Positions 7,681-16,084 of a DNA stretch of 64,000 nucleotides are shown here, one piece after another; positions within the stretch are counted from its first letter, which is position 1; every line of letters starts with the position of its first letter. The position numbers and the translations under genes were made by a program. The notes under the pieces were generated by a model. That model was not told where the DNA came from. It saw only the letters and a list, made by a program, of their open reading frames with translations, and made no database searches. Source of the DNA: Angelakisella massiliensis (GTDB lineage Bacteria; Bacillota; Clostridia; Oscillospirales; Ruminococcaceae); NCBI RefSeq assembly GCF_900104675.1, contig NZ_LT629945.1:2837668-2901667 (forward strand). The letters are read 5' to 3'.

Positions 7681-8532
7681 TCAGCCTCCCTTCTTGCCGG
7701 AGCCCAGATAGGCTTCAATTACCTTGGGATTGCGCTGGATCTCCTCCGAAGTGCCTTTGGCAATGACTTCACCAAAGTTCAGTACGCAGATACCCTCGCA
7801 GATACCCATCACCAGATTCATATCGTGCTCAATGAGCATGATGGCAATGTGGAAGGTATCCCGGATCTTGATGATATTTTCCATCAAATCGTGTGTCTCG
7901 GAGGGATTCATACCCGCGGCCGGTTCATCCAGCAGCAGAAGGCGGGGATTGGTGGCCAGAGCCCGGACGATCTCCAGCCGCCGCTGGGCACCGTAAGGCA
8001 AAGAACCCGCCTGATGCTGAGCCAGATCCTCCATATGGAAGATGGACAGCAGCTCCATGGCCTTCTCATGAGCTACTTTCTCCTGTTTCCAGAACTGAGG
8101 CAGCCGGAACACACCGTCCCACATGGGATACCGCACCTGATTGTGCAGACCGATGCGAACGTTATCCTCCACTGTCAGGTTGGTGAACAGACGGATATTC
8201 TGGAAGGTACGGGCGATTCCCGCACGGTTGACCTGAGTGGTGCTCATACCGTGGGTATCCTTTCCATTGAGAAGGATGGTGCCCCGGGTGGGCTGATAAA
8301 CCTTGGTCAGCAGATTGAATACCGTGGTTTTTCCGGCGCCGTTGGGGCCGATGAGGCCCGCAATTTCAGTGCGTCCAATGGTGAGGTTCAGCTCATTGAC
8401 AGCAGTCAGACCGCCGAAGTCGATACCCAGATGGCTGCATTCCAGCACCGGCATCTGATCCACATCCCGTTCGGGAACGATGGAATGGCTGGGAACCGGA
8501 ACCATTTTTCCCTTTTGAAATTCCTTGGCCAT
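7681..8532 (-). CDS. livG: Branched-chain amino acid-type ABC transporter, ATP-binding protein LivG
   Basis: This 283-residue ABC ATPase has Walker A GPNGAGKT (about residue 61), Walker B LLLLDEPAAGMNP and the LivG-type signature LPYGAQRRLEIVRAL. It also has the C-terminal extension that distinguishes LivG from LivF. The first 30 residues (MAKEFQKGKMVPVPSHSIVP...) form a short extra N-terminal leader before the ABC fold. Its ATG shares one base with the livM stop (TGATG), indicating coupling. It pairs with LivF as the ATPase heterodimer on the cytoplasmic face of LivHM. The substrate could be leucine, isoleucine or valine, or another amide-type solute handled by this family. Confidence 0.95.
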   Translation of the reverse strand: MAKEFQKGKMVPVPSHSIVPERDVDQMPVLECSHLGIDFGGLTAVNELNLTIGRTEIAGLIGPNGAGKTTVFNLLTKVYQPTRGTILLNGKDTHGMSTTQVNRAGIARTFQNIRLFTNLTVEDNVRIGLHNQVRYPMWDGVFRLPQFWKQEKVAHEKAMELLSIFHMEDLAQHQAGSLPYGAQRRLEIVRALATNPRLLLLDEPAAGMNPSETHDLMENIIKIRDTFHIAIMLIEHDMNLVMGICEGICVLNFGEVIAKGTSEEIQRNPKVIEAYLGSGKKGG

Positions 8533-9617
8533 CAGTTTTCCACCCCTTTCATGGCACGCTTGCTGAGAATGCGGCCCACTCTGGAAAAACGCTGGGCCAG
8601 GAACTGGCGAATACCAATACTGTTGGTCAGCAGCATCACCAGAATCAGAATAATAGCGTAAACCAGCATCCGGTAATCATAGAACTCACGGAGCAGCTCC
8701 GGCAGCACCACCAGCAGCGCGGCAGCGATCACGGAACCCCGAATGTTCCCCAAACCGCCCAGCACCACAAATACCAGCACCAGAATGGAGGCGTTGAAGT
8801 CGAACTTTTTGGCTGCGATGGAACCGAAGCTGAGGGCATATAAAGCGCCTGCCGCTCCCGCCAAAACAGCGGAAGTGACAAAAGCCATCATTTTATATTT
8901 CGTGGCGCTGATACCTACGCTTTCAGCGGCGATCCGGTTGTCACGAAGAGCCAAAATCGCCCGGCCAGCCCGGCTGTGGACCAGATTGAGAACGATTGCC
9001 AGAGTGATCAGCACCAGGATGAATCCGGCGGTAAAAGAGGAAAGCTTGCTGTAGCCGCTGGCGCCCATGGGGCCCTTGACCACTGCTTTTCCACCCTCGG
9101 CCAGCACCAGAGCCGCCTGGCTGGTAGCGAAATGGATGCCGTTTTCATCCACACCGATGTACAGGCAGTTGATAACATTTTTGATGATCTCACCAAAGGC
9201 CAGGGTCACAATTGCCAGATAGTCGCCCCGCAGCCGCAGCACCGGGATACCAATGATGAATCCCGCAAAGCCGGCCATCACCGCGCCTACCGCCAGTGCC
9301 GCCACCAGCCGCAGAGAATCCATGGGAATCACCTGCTGAAGGGCCACCGTCGCCACCACACCGGAAAAGGCACCCACGCTCATAAAGCCGGCATGGCCCA
9401 GGCTCAACTCCCCGGAGATACCTACCACCAGATTCAGTGATACTGCCATAATGACATACGCGCAGATAGGAATCAGCTGACCTTCCAGGGTGCTGGAAAG
9501 CAGTTCCGCGTTGGACATCAGCTGAAGGACCAGATACGCCACAATGACAATTCCATAAGTCAGGGCGTTATCCAAAAGCCGCTTGCGGGCAGGAGATAAT
9601 TGTTTCATCATACGCAC
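8532..9617 (-). CDS. livM: Branched-chain amino acid-type ABC transporter, permease LivM
   Basis: This 361-residue integral membrane protein has about nine to ten hydrophobic segments. It carries the family landmarks GELSLGHAGFMSVGAF, IPVLRLRGDYLAIVTLAFGEI and a C-terminal FVVLGGLGNIRGSVIAA, which follow LivM permeases closely. It forms the channel with LivH. The start at 9617 (MRMMKQLSPARKR) gives a short basic cytoplasmic N-terminus; the ATG at residue 3 or 4 is equally possible. It lies just after livH and overlaps livG by one base, in the usual liv gene order. Confidence 0.94.
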   Translation of the reverse strand: MRMMKQLSPARKRLLDNALTYGIVIVAYLVLQLMSNAELLSSTLEGQLIPICAYVIMAVSLNLVVGISGELSLGHAGFMSVGAFSGVVATVALQQVIPMDSLRLVAALAVGAVMAGFAGFIIGIPVLRLRGDYLAIVTLAFGEIIKNVINCLYIGVDENGIHFATSQAALVLAEGGKAVVKGPMGASGYSKLSSFTAGFILVLITLAIVLNLVHSRAGRAILALRDNRIAAESVGISATKYKMMAFVTSAVLAGAAGALYALSFGSIAAKKFDFNASILVLVFVVLGGLGNIRGSVIAAALLVVLPELLREFYDYRMLVYAIILILVMLLTNSIGIRQFLAQRFSRVGRILSKRAMKGVEN

Positions 9618-9618
9618 C

Positions 9619-10536
9619 TCACACCTTCTCCCGGATCTGCTTGCCCAACAGACCGGTGGGCTTGACCAGCAGTACTACGATCAATACTCCGAATACCACC
9701 GCGTCATACAGATTGGTGGTGATATAGGACTTTGTGAAGGTCTCGATCAGTCCCAGCAGAATACCGCCCAGCATAGCGCCGGGAATGGAACCGATGCCGC
9801 CGAATACCGCCGCTGTAAAAGCGCGGATACCAGGCAGAGAACCTGTAGTGGGCATCAGGGTCGGATAGGTGGAACACAGGAGCGCTCCCGCGATAGCCGC
9901 CAGCGCAGAGCCGATGGCAAAGGTCATGGAGATTGTGCGGTTGACATCAATACCCATCAGCATGGCAGCGCCCTTGTCCTCAGAACAAGCCCGCATTGCC
10001 TTGCCCATCTTGGTGCCGCTGGTAAAGAGGGTCAAAACCACCATGATGACCACGCAGGTGAGCATGGTGACAATGGAAGTATAGGTGATGGTCAGCTGAC
10101 CGTCAAAAAGCTGAATGGAGCCGCTGCCTACCACGGAAGTAAAGATGCGGGGCTCGGAACCCCACAGCAGCAGCGCGGAGTTTTGCAGAAAGTAGCTGAC
10201 ACCAATGGCAGTAATCAGTACTGCCAGGGAAGGCGCCTGACGCAGCGGCTTATAAGCCAGCCGCTCGATGACAACGCCCAGGACGGTACAAACGATCATC
10301 GCCAGCACCACTCCCGCCAGCGAGGGAACTGCCATAGCGGCAAGGGAACCGGGTTCAAACAGACTGGAAAGCCTGCTCATGGTGAAAAAGCAGATATAAG
10401 CGCCTACCATGATCACGTCGCCGTGTGCAAAGTTGAGCATCTTGGCGATGCCGTAGACCATGGTATAACCCAGGGCAATGATGGCGTAAACACTCCCCAG
10501 GCTGATGCCATTGATAAGGTTAAAAAGCAGGTTCAT
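9619..10536 (-). CDS. livH: Branched-chain amino acid-type ABC transporter, permease LivH
   Basis: LivH is the second channel subunit, about 305 residues, with roughly eight membrane segments. It carries the characteristic opening LINGISLGSVYAIIALGYTM and MLNFAHGDVIMVGAY, plus AFTAAVFGGIGSIPGAMLGG near the end. I chose the ATG at 10536 because MNLLFNLING aligns with the usual LivH N-terminus. A TTG at 10545 is better spaced from AGGTG and is a real alternative. It follows livK after about 210 bp that include a strong hairpin, so it may be expressed at a lower level than the binding protein. It ends two bases before livM begins. Confidence 0.94.
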   Translation of the reverse strand: MNLLFNLINGISLGSVYAIIALGYTMVYGIAKMLNFAHGDVIMVGAYICFFTMSRLSSLFEPGSLAAMAVPSLAGVVLAMIVCTVLGVVIERLAYKPLRQAPSLAVLITAIGVSYFLQNSALLLWGSEPRIFTSVVGSGSIQLFDGQLTITYTSIVTMLTCVVIMVVLTLFTSGTKMGKAMRACSEDKGAAMLMGIDVNRTISMTFAIGSALAAIAGALLCSTYPTLMPTTGSLPGIRAFTAAVFGGIGSIPGAMLGGILLGLIETFTKSYITTNLYDAVVFGVLIVVLLVKPTGLLGKQIREKV

Positions 10537-10689
10537 GATGTTCAAAGAAGCGCACCTCTTTCTGTTGAAGTCCACAGACAGAAAATGATGATATGGCAGA
10601 AACCTCAGCAGCCCAAACGGCAGTCACTTTCCAGAGCGCCGGGCTGCGGACGTTTCCGCCATACATACGGCTTTTCCCCCTGATAAGGC

Positions 10690-10722
10690 GGAAAAGGGGG
10701 CCGCCGGCGAATGGCAGCCCCC
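10690..10722 (-). terminator. Attenuating terminator between livK and livHMGF
   Basis: On the minus strand GGGGGC-TGCC pairs with GGCG-GCCCCC, followed by TTTT. It lies 27 bases beyond the livK stop and before livH. Partial termination here is a common way to make more binding protein than membrane components. Confidence 0.75.
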
Positions 10723-10748
10723 TTGCCGGTTGAAACCGTTGGGATAGG

Positions 10749-11972
10749 TCAGTTGGCGACATAAACGCCGTCCTGAACGGTAAAGACCTGAGGAGCCTTG
10801 GTCACCTGACCGCTGGTGTTCCAGGTCATGCCGGAACCAGTCAGACCGTCCACAGAGAAGTCAGCACTGGTAAAGGTGGCAATCAGCTTCTCACAGATGT
10901 CCTCATGGCTCATATCGGCAGTGATGCCGGCCTTCTGGCAGGCCTCATAAATGGCATACATGCAGTCATAACCATCAGCCGCAAACTGGTTGGGAATACC
11001 GCCATAGGCTTCCTGATACTCGGTGACAAACTTGGCGGTGCGCTCCTCGGTGGAAGCAGCATTGAAGGGAGTCATCAGCATCAGACCCTCAGCCAGGCTC
11101 TTGTCAAAGCCGTCCATATCCAGGATACCATCCATGCCGTCGCCGCCGAAGAAGATGGGAGCATAGCCCATGGCCTTGGCCTGGTTGAGCACCAGGGAGG
11201 CGGGAGTATAGTAGATGGGCATGAACACCAGCTCAGCACCGCCGTTCTTGGCCGCGTTCAGCTGTACGGAGAAGTCGGTGGTGGTATCATCGGGGAAGGT
11301 CTGCTCCGCAACGATCTCCAGACCCAGCTCTTTTGCCTGGGAAATAAAGCCCTGGGCAATACCGGTAGAATAGGCGTCACCATTGTTGTAGATGACGGCG
11401 ATCTTGGTAGCCAGGCCCTTGTCCTTGACAAATTGGGCGGCGGTCACACCCTGGTCAGGATCGGTAAAGCACATCTGGAACACGTTGTCCTTACCATCGG
11501 TGACGTCGGTGGAAGAAGCGGAAGGGGTCAGCTGGAAGTACCGATCCTCATAGGTCAGGCTGGCCACAGTCACACAGGGCTGTGTGGTGGTGCAGCCATA
11601 AAGGATCTGCATTCCCTTGTCCTTGAGGGTATTGTAGGCGTTGCCGGCCTTTTCAAAGTCACCCTCATCGTCCTGGAAGTTCAGCTCAAACTGAAGTCCG
11701 CCCAGGGCATTGATCTCTTTTACAGCAATTTCCGCACCCTGCTTGGTAGCCAGGCCGTAAGTAGCAGCAGAGCCGGTCAGAGGACCGATGCCGCCGATTA
11801 CAATGGCGCCCTCAGAGGCAGCGCCTCCCTCAGAGCCAGCTTCCGAGGAGGTGGAAGCTTCAGAAGAAGCAGCCTCACCGGAAGATGCAGTGGAAGAAGT
11901 ACCGCTGGAGCAGCCGGCCAGTGTGCTGAGAACCAGCGCACCAGTCAGAAGAACCGCGAAAAATCTTTTCAT
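10749..11972 (-). CDS. livK: Branched-chain amino acid-type ABC transporter, substrate-binding lipoprotein
   Basis: This 407-residue protein starts with a lipoprotein signal peptide (MKRFFAVLLTGALVLSTLAG, lipobox LAGC, lipidated Cys21). A Ser/Glu-rich linker to about residue 52 follows, then a type I periplasmic-binding fold (IVIGGIGPLTGSAATYG..., ...TFTSADFSVDGLTGSGMTW). It captures amino acids outside the membrane and delivers them to LivHM. It is the first gene of the operon, transcribed from a near-consensus promoter at 12067-12095. No leader peptide or riboswitch is obvious. Whether the ligand is leucine, isoleucine and valine or another small molecule cannot be decided from sequence alone. 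Confidence 0.94.
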   Translation of the reverse strand: MKRFFAVLLTGALVLSTLAGCSSGTSSTASSGEAASSEASTSSEAGSEGGAASEGAIVIGGIGPLTGSAATYGLATKQGAEIAVKEINALGGLQFELNFQDDEGDFEKAGNAYNTLKDKGMQILYGCTTTQPCVTVASLTYEDRYFQLTPSASSTDVTDGKDNVFQMCFTDPDQGVTAAQFVKDKGLATKIAVIYNNGDAYSTGIAQGFISQAKELGLEIVAEQTFPDDTTTDFSVQLNAAKNGGAELVFMPIYYTPASLVLNQAKAMGYAPIFFGGDGMDGILDMDGFDKSLAEGLMLMTPFNAASTEERTAKFVTEYQEAYGGIPNQFAADGYDCMYAIYEACQKAGITADMSHEDICEKLIATFTSADFSVDGLTGSGMTWNTSGQVTKAPQVFTVQDGVYVAN

Positions 11973-12066
11973 CTTGAGTTACCTCCTTCAAATTTCTCCT
12001 TTTGGGAAGTTGCCCTCCTTCTTAGGAGAAAAACCCCAAAATGCTTTAACATTTAAGGTTTCTGCT

Positions 12067-12095
12067 ATTATAATGGAGAATTTTTTCATTGTCAA
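12067..12095 (-). promoter_or_regulatory. Promoter of the liv operon
   Basis: On the minus strand TTGACA (12095-12090) and TATAAT (12072-12067) are separated by 17 bp, a perfect sigma-A consensus. Transcription would start near 12060, giving a leader of about 90 bases before livK. Confidence 0.85.
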
Positions 12096-12647
12096 CGGGT
12101 AAAATGAACAATCTGTAAACAGAAATCCATCGTCTTCTCCCCCTTGATCCGCTGTTTGGAGGTGCTCTCAAGCTCCTGGGGAACTTTTCACTTCCATTCC
12201 CCTTTTACACTTTGATGGTTTACTGTAAGAAACAGACTAAAAAAGCTCTCTGCTCCTTGTAAATACTGTGCGAATTTAATCGTTATGCCTTTTTGTCTTT
12301 TTTTATACAAAATTGTGCTTTTTGCCGAAAATCCATTCTTTTCTCTTTCTCTTTTTCACCCTAGACTATATAAAAGATAAATTTTACGGTCAAAATGATT
12401 CAAAACAGTATTTTATATGGGCATAACAAAGCTGTTTTTTCTGATATGAAGGTGCTTTTTATTGAAACAAAACCTGCGCCTCAAAGAAGCTGCTCCGCTC
12501 TTCATCAGCATGACAAGGATCAGCTTCAGCCTGCATAAGGCCGGTACCTTCTCTTTTTTAACCCAGCCGATGGTGATACCGGTTTTTTTGGTTTTCGGTA
12601 TCAATTTCCAAAAATATTTTTCTTTCATCAGTTAAGCTTTTTAAACA
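12096..12647. other. AT-rich intergenic region
   Basis: No supported gene. A 71-codon minus-strand frame at 12413-12628 lacks a ribosome-binding site and family resemblance. A weak hairpin (GATACCG...CGGTATC) near 12573-12602 could end the lipase transcript. The rest shows only T-rich tracts. Confidence 0.4.
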
Positions 12648-13472
12648 CTACAATCCCAATTCCTTCAGCTGCGCCACCATGGTGATATATTCATCTATTA
12701 CATCCCAGCTCTCCCCTCGGGCTTTCAGTGGGCGCCTGCGAAAATCCACCTCATCCATATGGGACACGCCCCGGCCTTTCACGCCCCGCCAAACCTCCTG
12801 AAAACCGGTCCAACGGGCGGATTTGACTGTAACCAGGCCATCGTTTTCTCCTTCCACCCAGCCTATGATCAAATTTTCCCACCACAAAAACAGATCACAC
12901 CTGGGAGAATCCATCGCTCCGGCGTAGCTGCGGTAAAGAATACCGGGCACATCGGGGTTTTGACGGTTGAATTCCTCCGCCCAGGCGGTGGTGAACTGCA
13001 CACAGGTGGCATAGAAATCCGGATGACGGTCCCCGATCAACCGGTACCAGCCGTTGACGAAAAAGCCCGCCAGCTTCAGTGCCCAACGCGGCAGACGGCA
13101 AATGACATCCATTGTTTCAGAGCCCCCGTTGGGGACAGCGATCAGATTTACCGACGCCACATAGGGCGCCATACCCAGGGAGGACACCAAATATCTTGCA
13201 TCCAAGCCACCCTTGGAGTGGGCGATCAGATGAATCTTTGAACTGCCTGTCTGCACCAGAATCTCTTCCACACGTTTTTTCAGTGCCGCAGCGTTCTGCT
13301 CCACTGTAGCCCAACCATCCTGTCCGCCCAAAAAGACCTGAGCACCCCGCTTCTCCAGCTCACGGGGAATCCTCCCCCAATAGCTTAATCTCTTCCAGTC
13401 CCGAAATCCGGTTCCATGAATAAGAAGGATGGGATAACGGGTTTGACAAACAGAACTTTCCAAAAACTTCAT
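12648..13472 (-). CDS. Lipase-like alpha/beta hydrolase (soluble paralogue)
   Basis: The product is about 274 residues with an alpha/beta-hydrolase fold. It has YPILLIHGTGFRDWK (oxyanion region), the nucleophile elbow IAHSKGGLDARY (Ser) and a late GENDGLVTVKSARW segment with a likely catalytic Asp. The catalytic His is probably the one in GVSHMDEVDF. This arrangement resembles bacterial triacylglycerol lipases. There is no signal peptide. The start is uncertain: the frame is open to 13580, but a promoter (TTGAAG, 18 bp, TATAAT) lies within that extension. I therefore prefer ATG 13472, though a nearby TTG is possible. It is divergent from, and clearly related to, the membrane-bound hydrolase at 13876. 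Confidence 0.8.
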   Translation of the reverse strand: MKFLESSVCQTRYPILLIHGTGFRDWKRLSYWGRIPRELEKRGAQVFLGGQDGWATVEQNAAALKKRVEEILVQTGSSKIHLIAHSKGGLDARYLVSSLGMAPYVASVNLIAVPNGGSETMDVICRLPRWALKLAGFFVNGWYRLIGDRHPDFYATCVQFTTAWAEEFNRQNPDVPGILYRSYAGAMDSPRCDLFLWWENLIIGWVEGENDGLVTVKSARWTGFQEVWRGVKGRGVSHMDEVDFRRRPLKARGESWDVIDEYITMVAQLKELGL

Positions 13473-13550
13473 CTCCAATAACAGACTGCATTTCTTTTCC
13501 CTTTGGCGCAGCCGATTCCATTTTCCATTAAAAACATCTTTGACGGGGCT

Positions 13551-13580
13551 ATTATAGCATGGGACTTTTATCTTCTTCAA
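13551..13580 (-). promoter_or_regulatory. Promoter of the soluble lipase-like gene
   Basis: On the minus strand TTGAAG (near 13580) and TATAAT (near 13551) are separated by 18 bp. The promoter lies inside the longest possible frame of the downstream gene and so argues for a start below 13545. Confidence 0.55.
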
Positions 13581-13875
13581 CTGGTCTCTTTCATGAGAAG
13601 TTATGGATCATTGTTAATTCCATTAGGTAAAAAACAGCATTAATACAACTTATTGTATATTAATTTCTCTTCCAAACTGTCTTTTGACGGCTGTTTTCGT
13701 CTCACTTTCCCGTCACTCTTGCGGTAAAAGGGAGATTTCAATATAATATCTTTTGAAAGCACACATCACAGATGGTTCCTTTAACTGACACAAAGCAGAG
13801 CTGGTCCGGCAGCGTGCGAAAACATCTATGACAGCGGCTTTCCATACCATCTGTGTAAAAAAGGAGAGACCATCC

Positions 13876-15225
13876 GTGCTTCGTTTGGGAAAGCTTTGGG
13901 GCGTTTTAGTGGTTCTTGCTGTTACCAATCTGGATGTGTTGAAAATTCAGGCTTCCTTTGGATGGACTGCTTATGGCGTTCTTCTTGGAATTTTGCTGCT
14001 GGCTTTCACCATGGTCAATATCGCTCCTAACTGGGGCAGACAAAACTTTTCCCGTCTGGGCATCATGCTGGGTGGAGAGACCCTGATAGAAATTTATCTT
14101 TTTTCTCTGACCTGCAATCTGATCATAGGGATTTACCTGCTGCGGATACTGTTTCCCCGTCTTTCCTTCACTCCTTCTGTCTGGAGCATCCTGCTTCATG
14201 TCCTTTTTTCCCTGCTGGCGGAAGGAATACTGGCTTGGAATGGCTTTATCCGGATTTATCTCTCCTCTGTTCAGCTGGGTATCAAATGGAGGGTACTGTT
14301 TTTGCTTTTCTGGTGGGTACCCCTTCTGAATCTGGTACTGCTGGGCAGAATATGCGCCATCGTCCGGGCGGAATACGACTTTGAAACAGAAAAGGAAGCT
14401 CAAAATAAAATCCGCCGTCTTAATGAAAGCTGCAAAACACACTACCCCATCGTGCTTGTTCACGGGGTTTTCTTCCGGGACCGAAAATACTTCAATTACT
14501 GGGGCCGGATTCCAGGGGAACTGATCCGCAATGGAGCAGTGATTTTTTATGGAGGACAGCAATCCGCGGCGGCAACCAAAGACGCTGCTGCGGAACTGAA
14601 AGAAAACATCCTCCGGATCATCGAAGAAAGCGGCTGCCAAAAGGTAAACATTATCGCCCATTCCAAAGGTGGGCTGGAAAGCCGCTATGCCATCACTCAC
14701 CTGGGATTGTCCTCCTGCGTTGCCTCCCTGACCACCATCAACACACCCCATCGGGGCTGCGCCTTTGTGGATTGGCTGCTGGAAAAAATGCCTTCCTGCG
14801 TCTGCAAATGGCTGGCAAACAGCTATAATGGCGCGCTTAAACGGCTGGGAGACACAAATCCAGACTTTCTGGCGGCGGTGCGGGACCTGACTTCCCGCAA
14901 CTGCCAGATTTTCAATCAGGAAACACCGGACGCGCCGGATGTGTTTTACCAAAGTGTCGGTTCCAAAATGAAAAACTGGCGCAGCGCCCCTTTTCCTCAA
15001 AGTCTATCCTATCTGCTGGTACGGCATTTCGAAAAAGAAAATGATGGGCTGGTGGGGGTGGAATCCATGAAATGGGGCAGCCGCTTTCAGATGGTACCGG
15101 CTGCGGGAAAAAGAGGAATCTCTCATGGAGATATGATCGATCTTTACAGAGAAAATATTTCCCACTTTGACGTTCGGGAATTTTATGTGGAATTGGTACG
15201 ACAGCTGAAAGAAGAGGGATTCTGA
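13876..15225 (+). CDS. Membrane protein with C-terminal lipase-like alpha/beta hydrolase domain
   Basis: This 449-residue, two-part protein begins with about 185 residues containing five or six hydrophobic segments, a membrane domain I do not recognise. A hydrolase domain follows from about 205 to the end: YPIVLVHGVFFRDRKYFNYWGRIP, nucleophile elbow IAHSKGGLESRY, NTPHRG, ENDGLVGVESMKW with a probable Asp, and GISHGDMIDL with a probable His. The hydrolase half is clearly homologous to the divergent gene at 12648 (shared YWGRIP, IAHSKGGL, ENDGLV). The start is GTG 13876, with AAGGAG about 8 bases upstream; the frame opens earlier without a better site. The topology suggests membrane-associated lipid or ester hydrolysis; the substrate is unknown. 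Repeat locus B follows. Confidence 0.85.
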   Translation: MLRLGKLWGVLVVLAVTNLDVLKIQASFGWTAYGVLLGILLLAFTMVNIAPNWGRQNFSRLGIMLGGETLIEIYLFSLTCNLIIGIYLLRILFPRLSFTPSVWSILLHVLFSLLAEGILAWNGFIRIYLSSVQLGIKWRVLFLLFWWVPLLNLVLLGRICAIVRAEYDFETEKEAQNKIRRLNESCKTHYPIVLVHGVFFRDRKYFNYWGRIPGELIRNGAVIFYGGQQSAAATKDAAAELKENILRIIEESGCQKVNIIAHSKGGLESRYAITHLGLSSCVASLTTINTPHRGCAFVDWLLEKMPSCVCKWLANSYNGALKRLGDTNPDFLAAVRDLTSRNCQIFNQETPDAPDVFYQSVGSKMKNWRSAPFPQSLSYLLVRHFEKENDGLVGVESMKWGSRFQMVPAAGKRGISHGDMIDLYRENISHFDVREFYVELVRQLKEEGF

Positions 15226-15253
15226 CGTTTTCGCTTCCAAACCATTGAAAGTA

Positions 15254-15525
15254 AAAGCCCTTCGGTGTAGTCCGAAGGGCTTTGCAGACTGTAGAAAAAG
15301 CCTGTTTGAAAGAGTAAACAAAATTCAAAATCCCCATAAAAATCAGGACATGCGCCTGATTTTTATACCACGACCCGCGCCCACTGGGGCGCGAAACCGG
15401 GGGTATCGCCCCTGGTTTCGTCAGGAACCAAGCGGCGTATCCAGGGGGTATGGGATACCCCCTGGAAGCGTGTCGAACTTTTTCGACACGCTCAAAAGCC
15501 CTTCGGTATAGTCCGAAGGGCTTTT
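15254..15525 (-). repeat. Hairpin repeat element, locus B, between duplicated terminators
   Basis: This is the same element as locus A on the opposite strand. The core at 15336-15493 reads on the minus strand as H1 GCGTGTCGAA/TTCGACACGC, H2 CCAGGGGGTAT/ATACCCCCTGG, H3 CGCC-CTTGGTT/AACCAGGGGCG, H4 CGCGCCC/GGGCGCG-like, and H5 ATAAAAATCAGG/CCTGATTTTTAT. The AT-rich tail at 15284-15335 ends CTTTTTCTACAGTCTG. Flanking hairpins are AAAGCCCTTCGG/CCGAAGGGCTTT at 15254-15283 and the same stem at 15494-15525, the latter abutting the core. The element lies 58 bp beyond the C_GCAxxG gene and points the same way as that operon. Confidence 0.9.
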
Positions 15526-15583
15526 ACTTTTACTGTAATATTTTGAAGCGCCGATATGTCATCAAAGGTAAACCTGTTAAAAA

Positions 15584-16084
15584 TTATACCGGCTGGCCCT
15601 CTTCCAGCTGAATGCGGCGGCGCTGCAGCAAATAAGCCGCGCTGCGCACCATCTCTTTGCAGGGACGCTTTTTATAATAAGCCGCTGTGCGGGCGTCGGG
15701 TGTGGGATTGGTATCTTTTCCTTTTTCCCCCAGCAGGTCCCGGCAGACAATGGAGCCGTTTTCATCCTGAAACTTTCCTGCCAGCTCCTGAACCAGGGCA
15801 TACAGCTGGGCCTTTTTCTCTTTGGATTGGACAGTACCATCCCCATACAGCAGGCCCACTACCATCATCATTCCGCTGACCGCGCCGCAGACCTCCCGCA
15901 TCCGTCCGATTCCGCCGCCAAAAGGAGCAGAAAGCGACAACAACGTTTCTTCATCCAAAGGCAGCTCATCCCGAAATGCATTCAATACCGCCTGGGCACA
16001 GTTGCAGCCGGAAGCAAACAACTCTACCGCCTCGTCTCCCTTTTCTTCCGGCGAAACCATCTTTTTCTGTTCCAGTTCTATCAT
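15584..16084 (-). CDS. C_GCAxxG_C_C family redox protein
   Basis: The 166-residue protein carries the signature cysteines that name this family. They are SGCNCAQAVLNAF (residues 26-38), GGIGRMREVCGAVSGMMMV (about 57-75), a later CRDLLG and a final KKRPCKEMVRSAA. The family is thought to bind a metal or cluster or to act in thiol redox chemistry; the biochemical role is not established. It is the last gene of a three-gene operon with a DUF134 regulator-like protein and an Mrp-type Fe-S carrier. Its ATG shares one base with the mrp stop (TAATG). The Fe-S neighbourhood supports a role tied to metal or redox biology. The product looks complete. Confidence 0.87.
   Translation of the reverse strand: MIELEQKKMVSPEEKGDEAVELFASGCNCAQAVLNAFRDELPLDEETLLSLSAPFGGGIGRMREVCGAVSGMMMVVGLLYGDGTVQSKEKKAQLYALVQELAGKFQDENGSIVCRDLLGEKGKDTNPTPDARTAAYYKKRPCKEMVRSAAYLLQRRRIQLEEGQPV

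Noticed and set aside
12413..12628. 71-codon minus-strand frame after the soluble lipase gene
   Set aside because: No ribosome-binding site, AT-rich low-quality sequence and no family resemblance.
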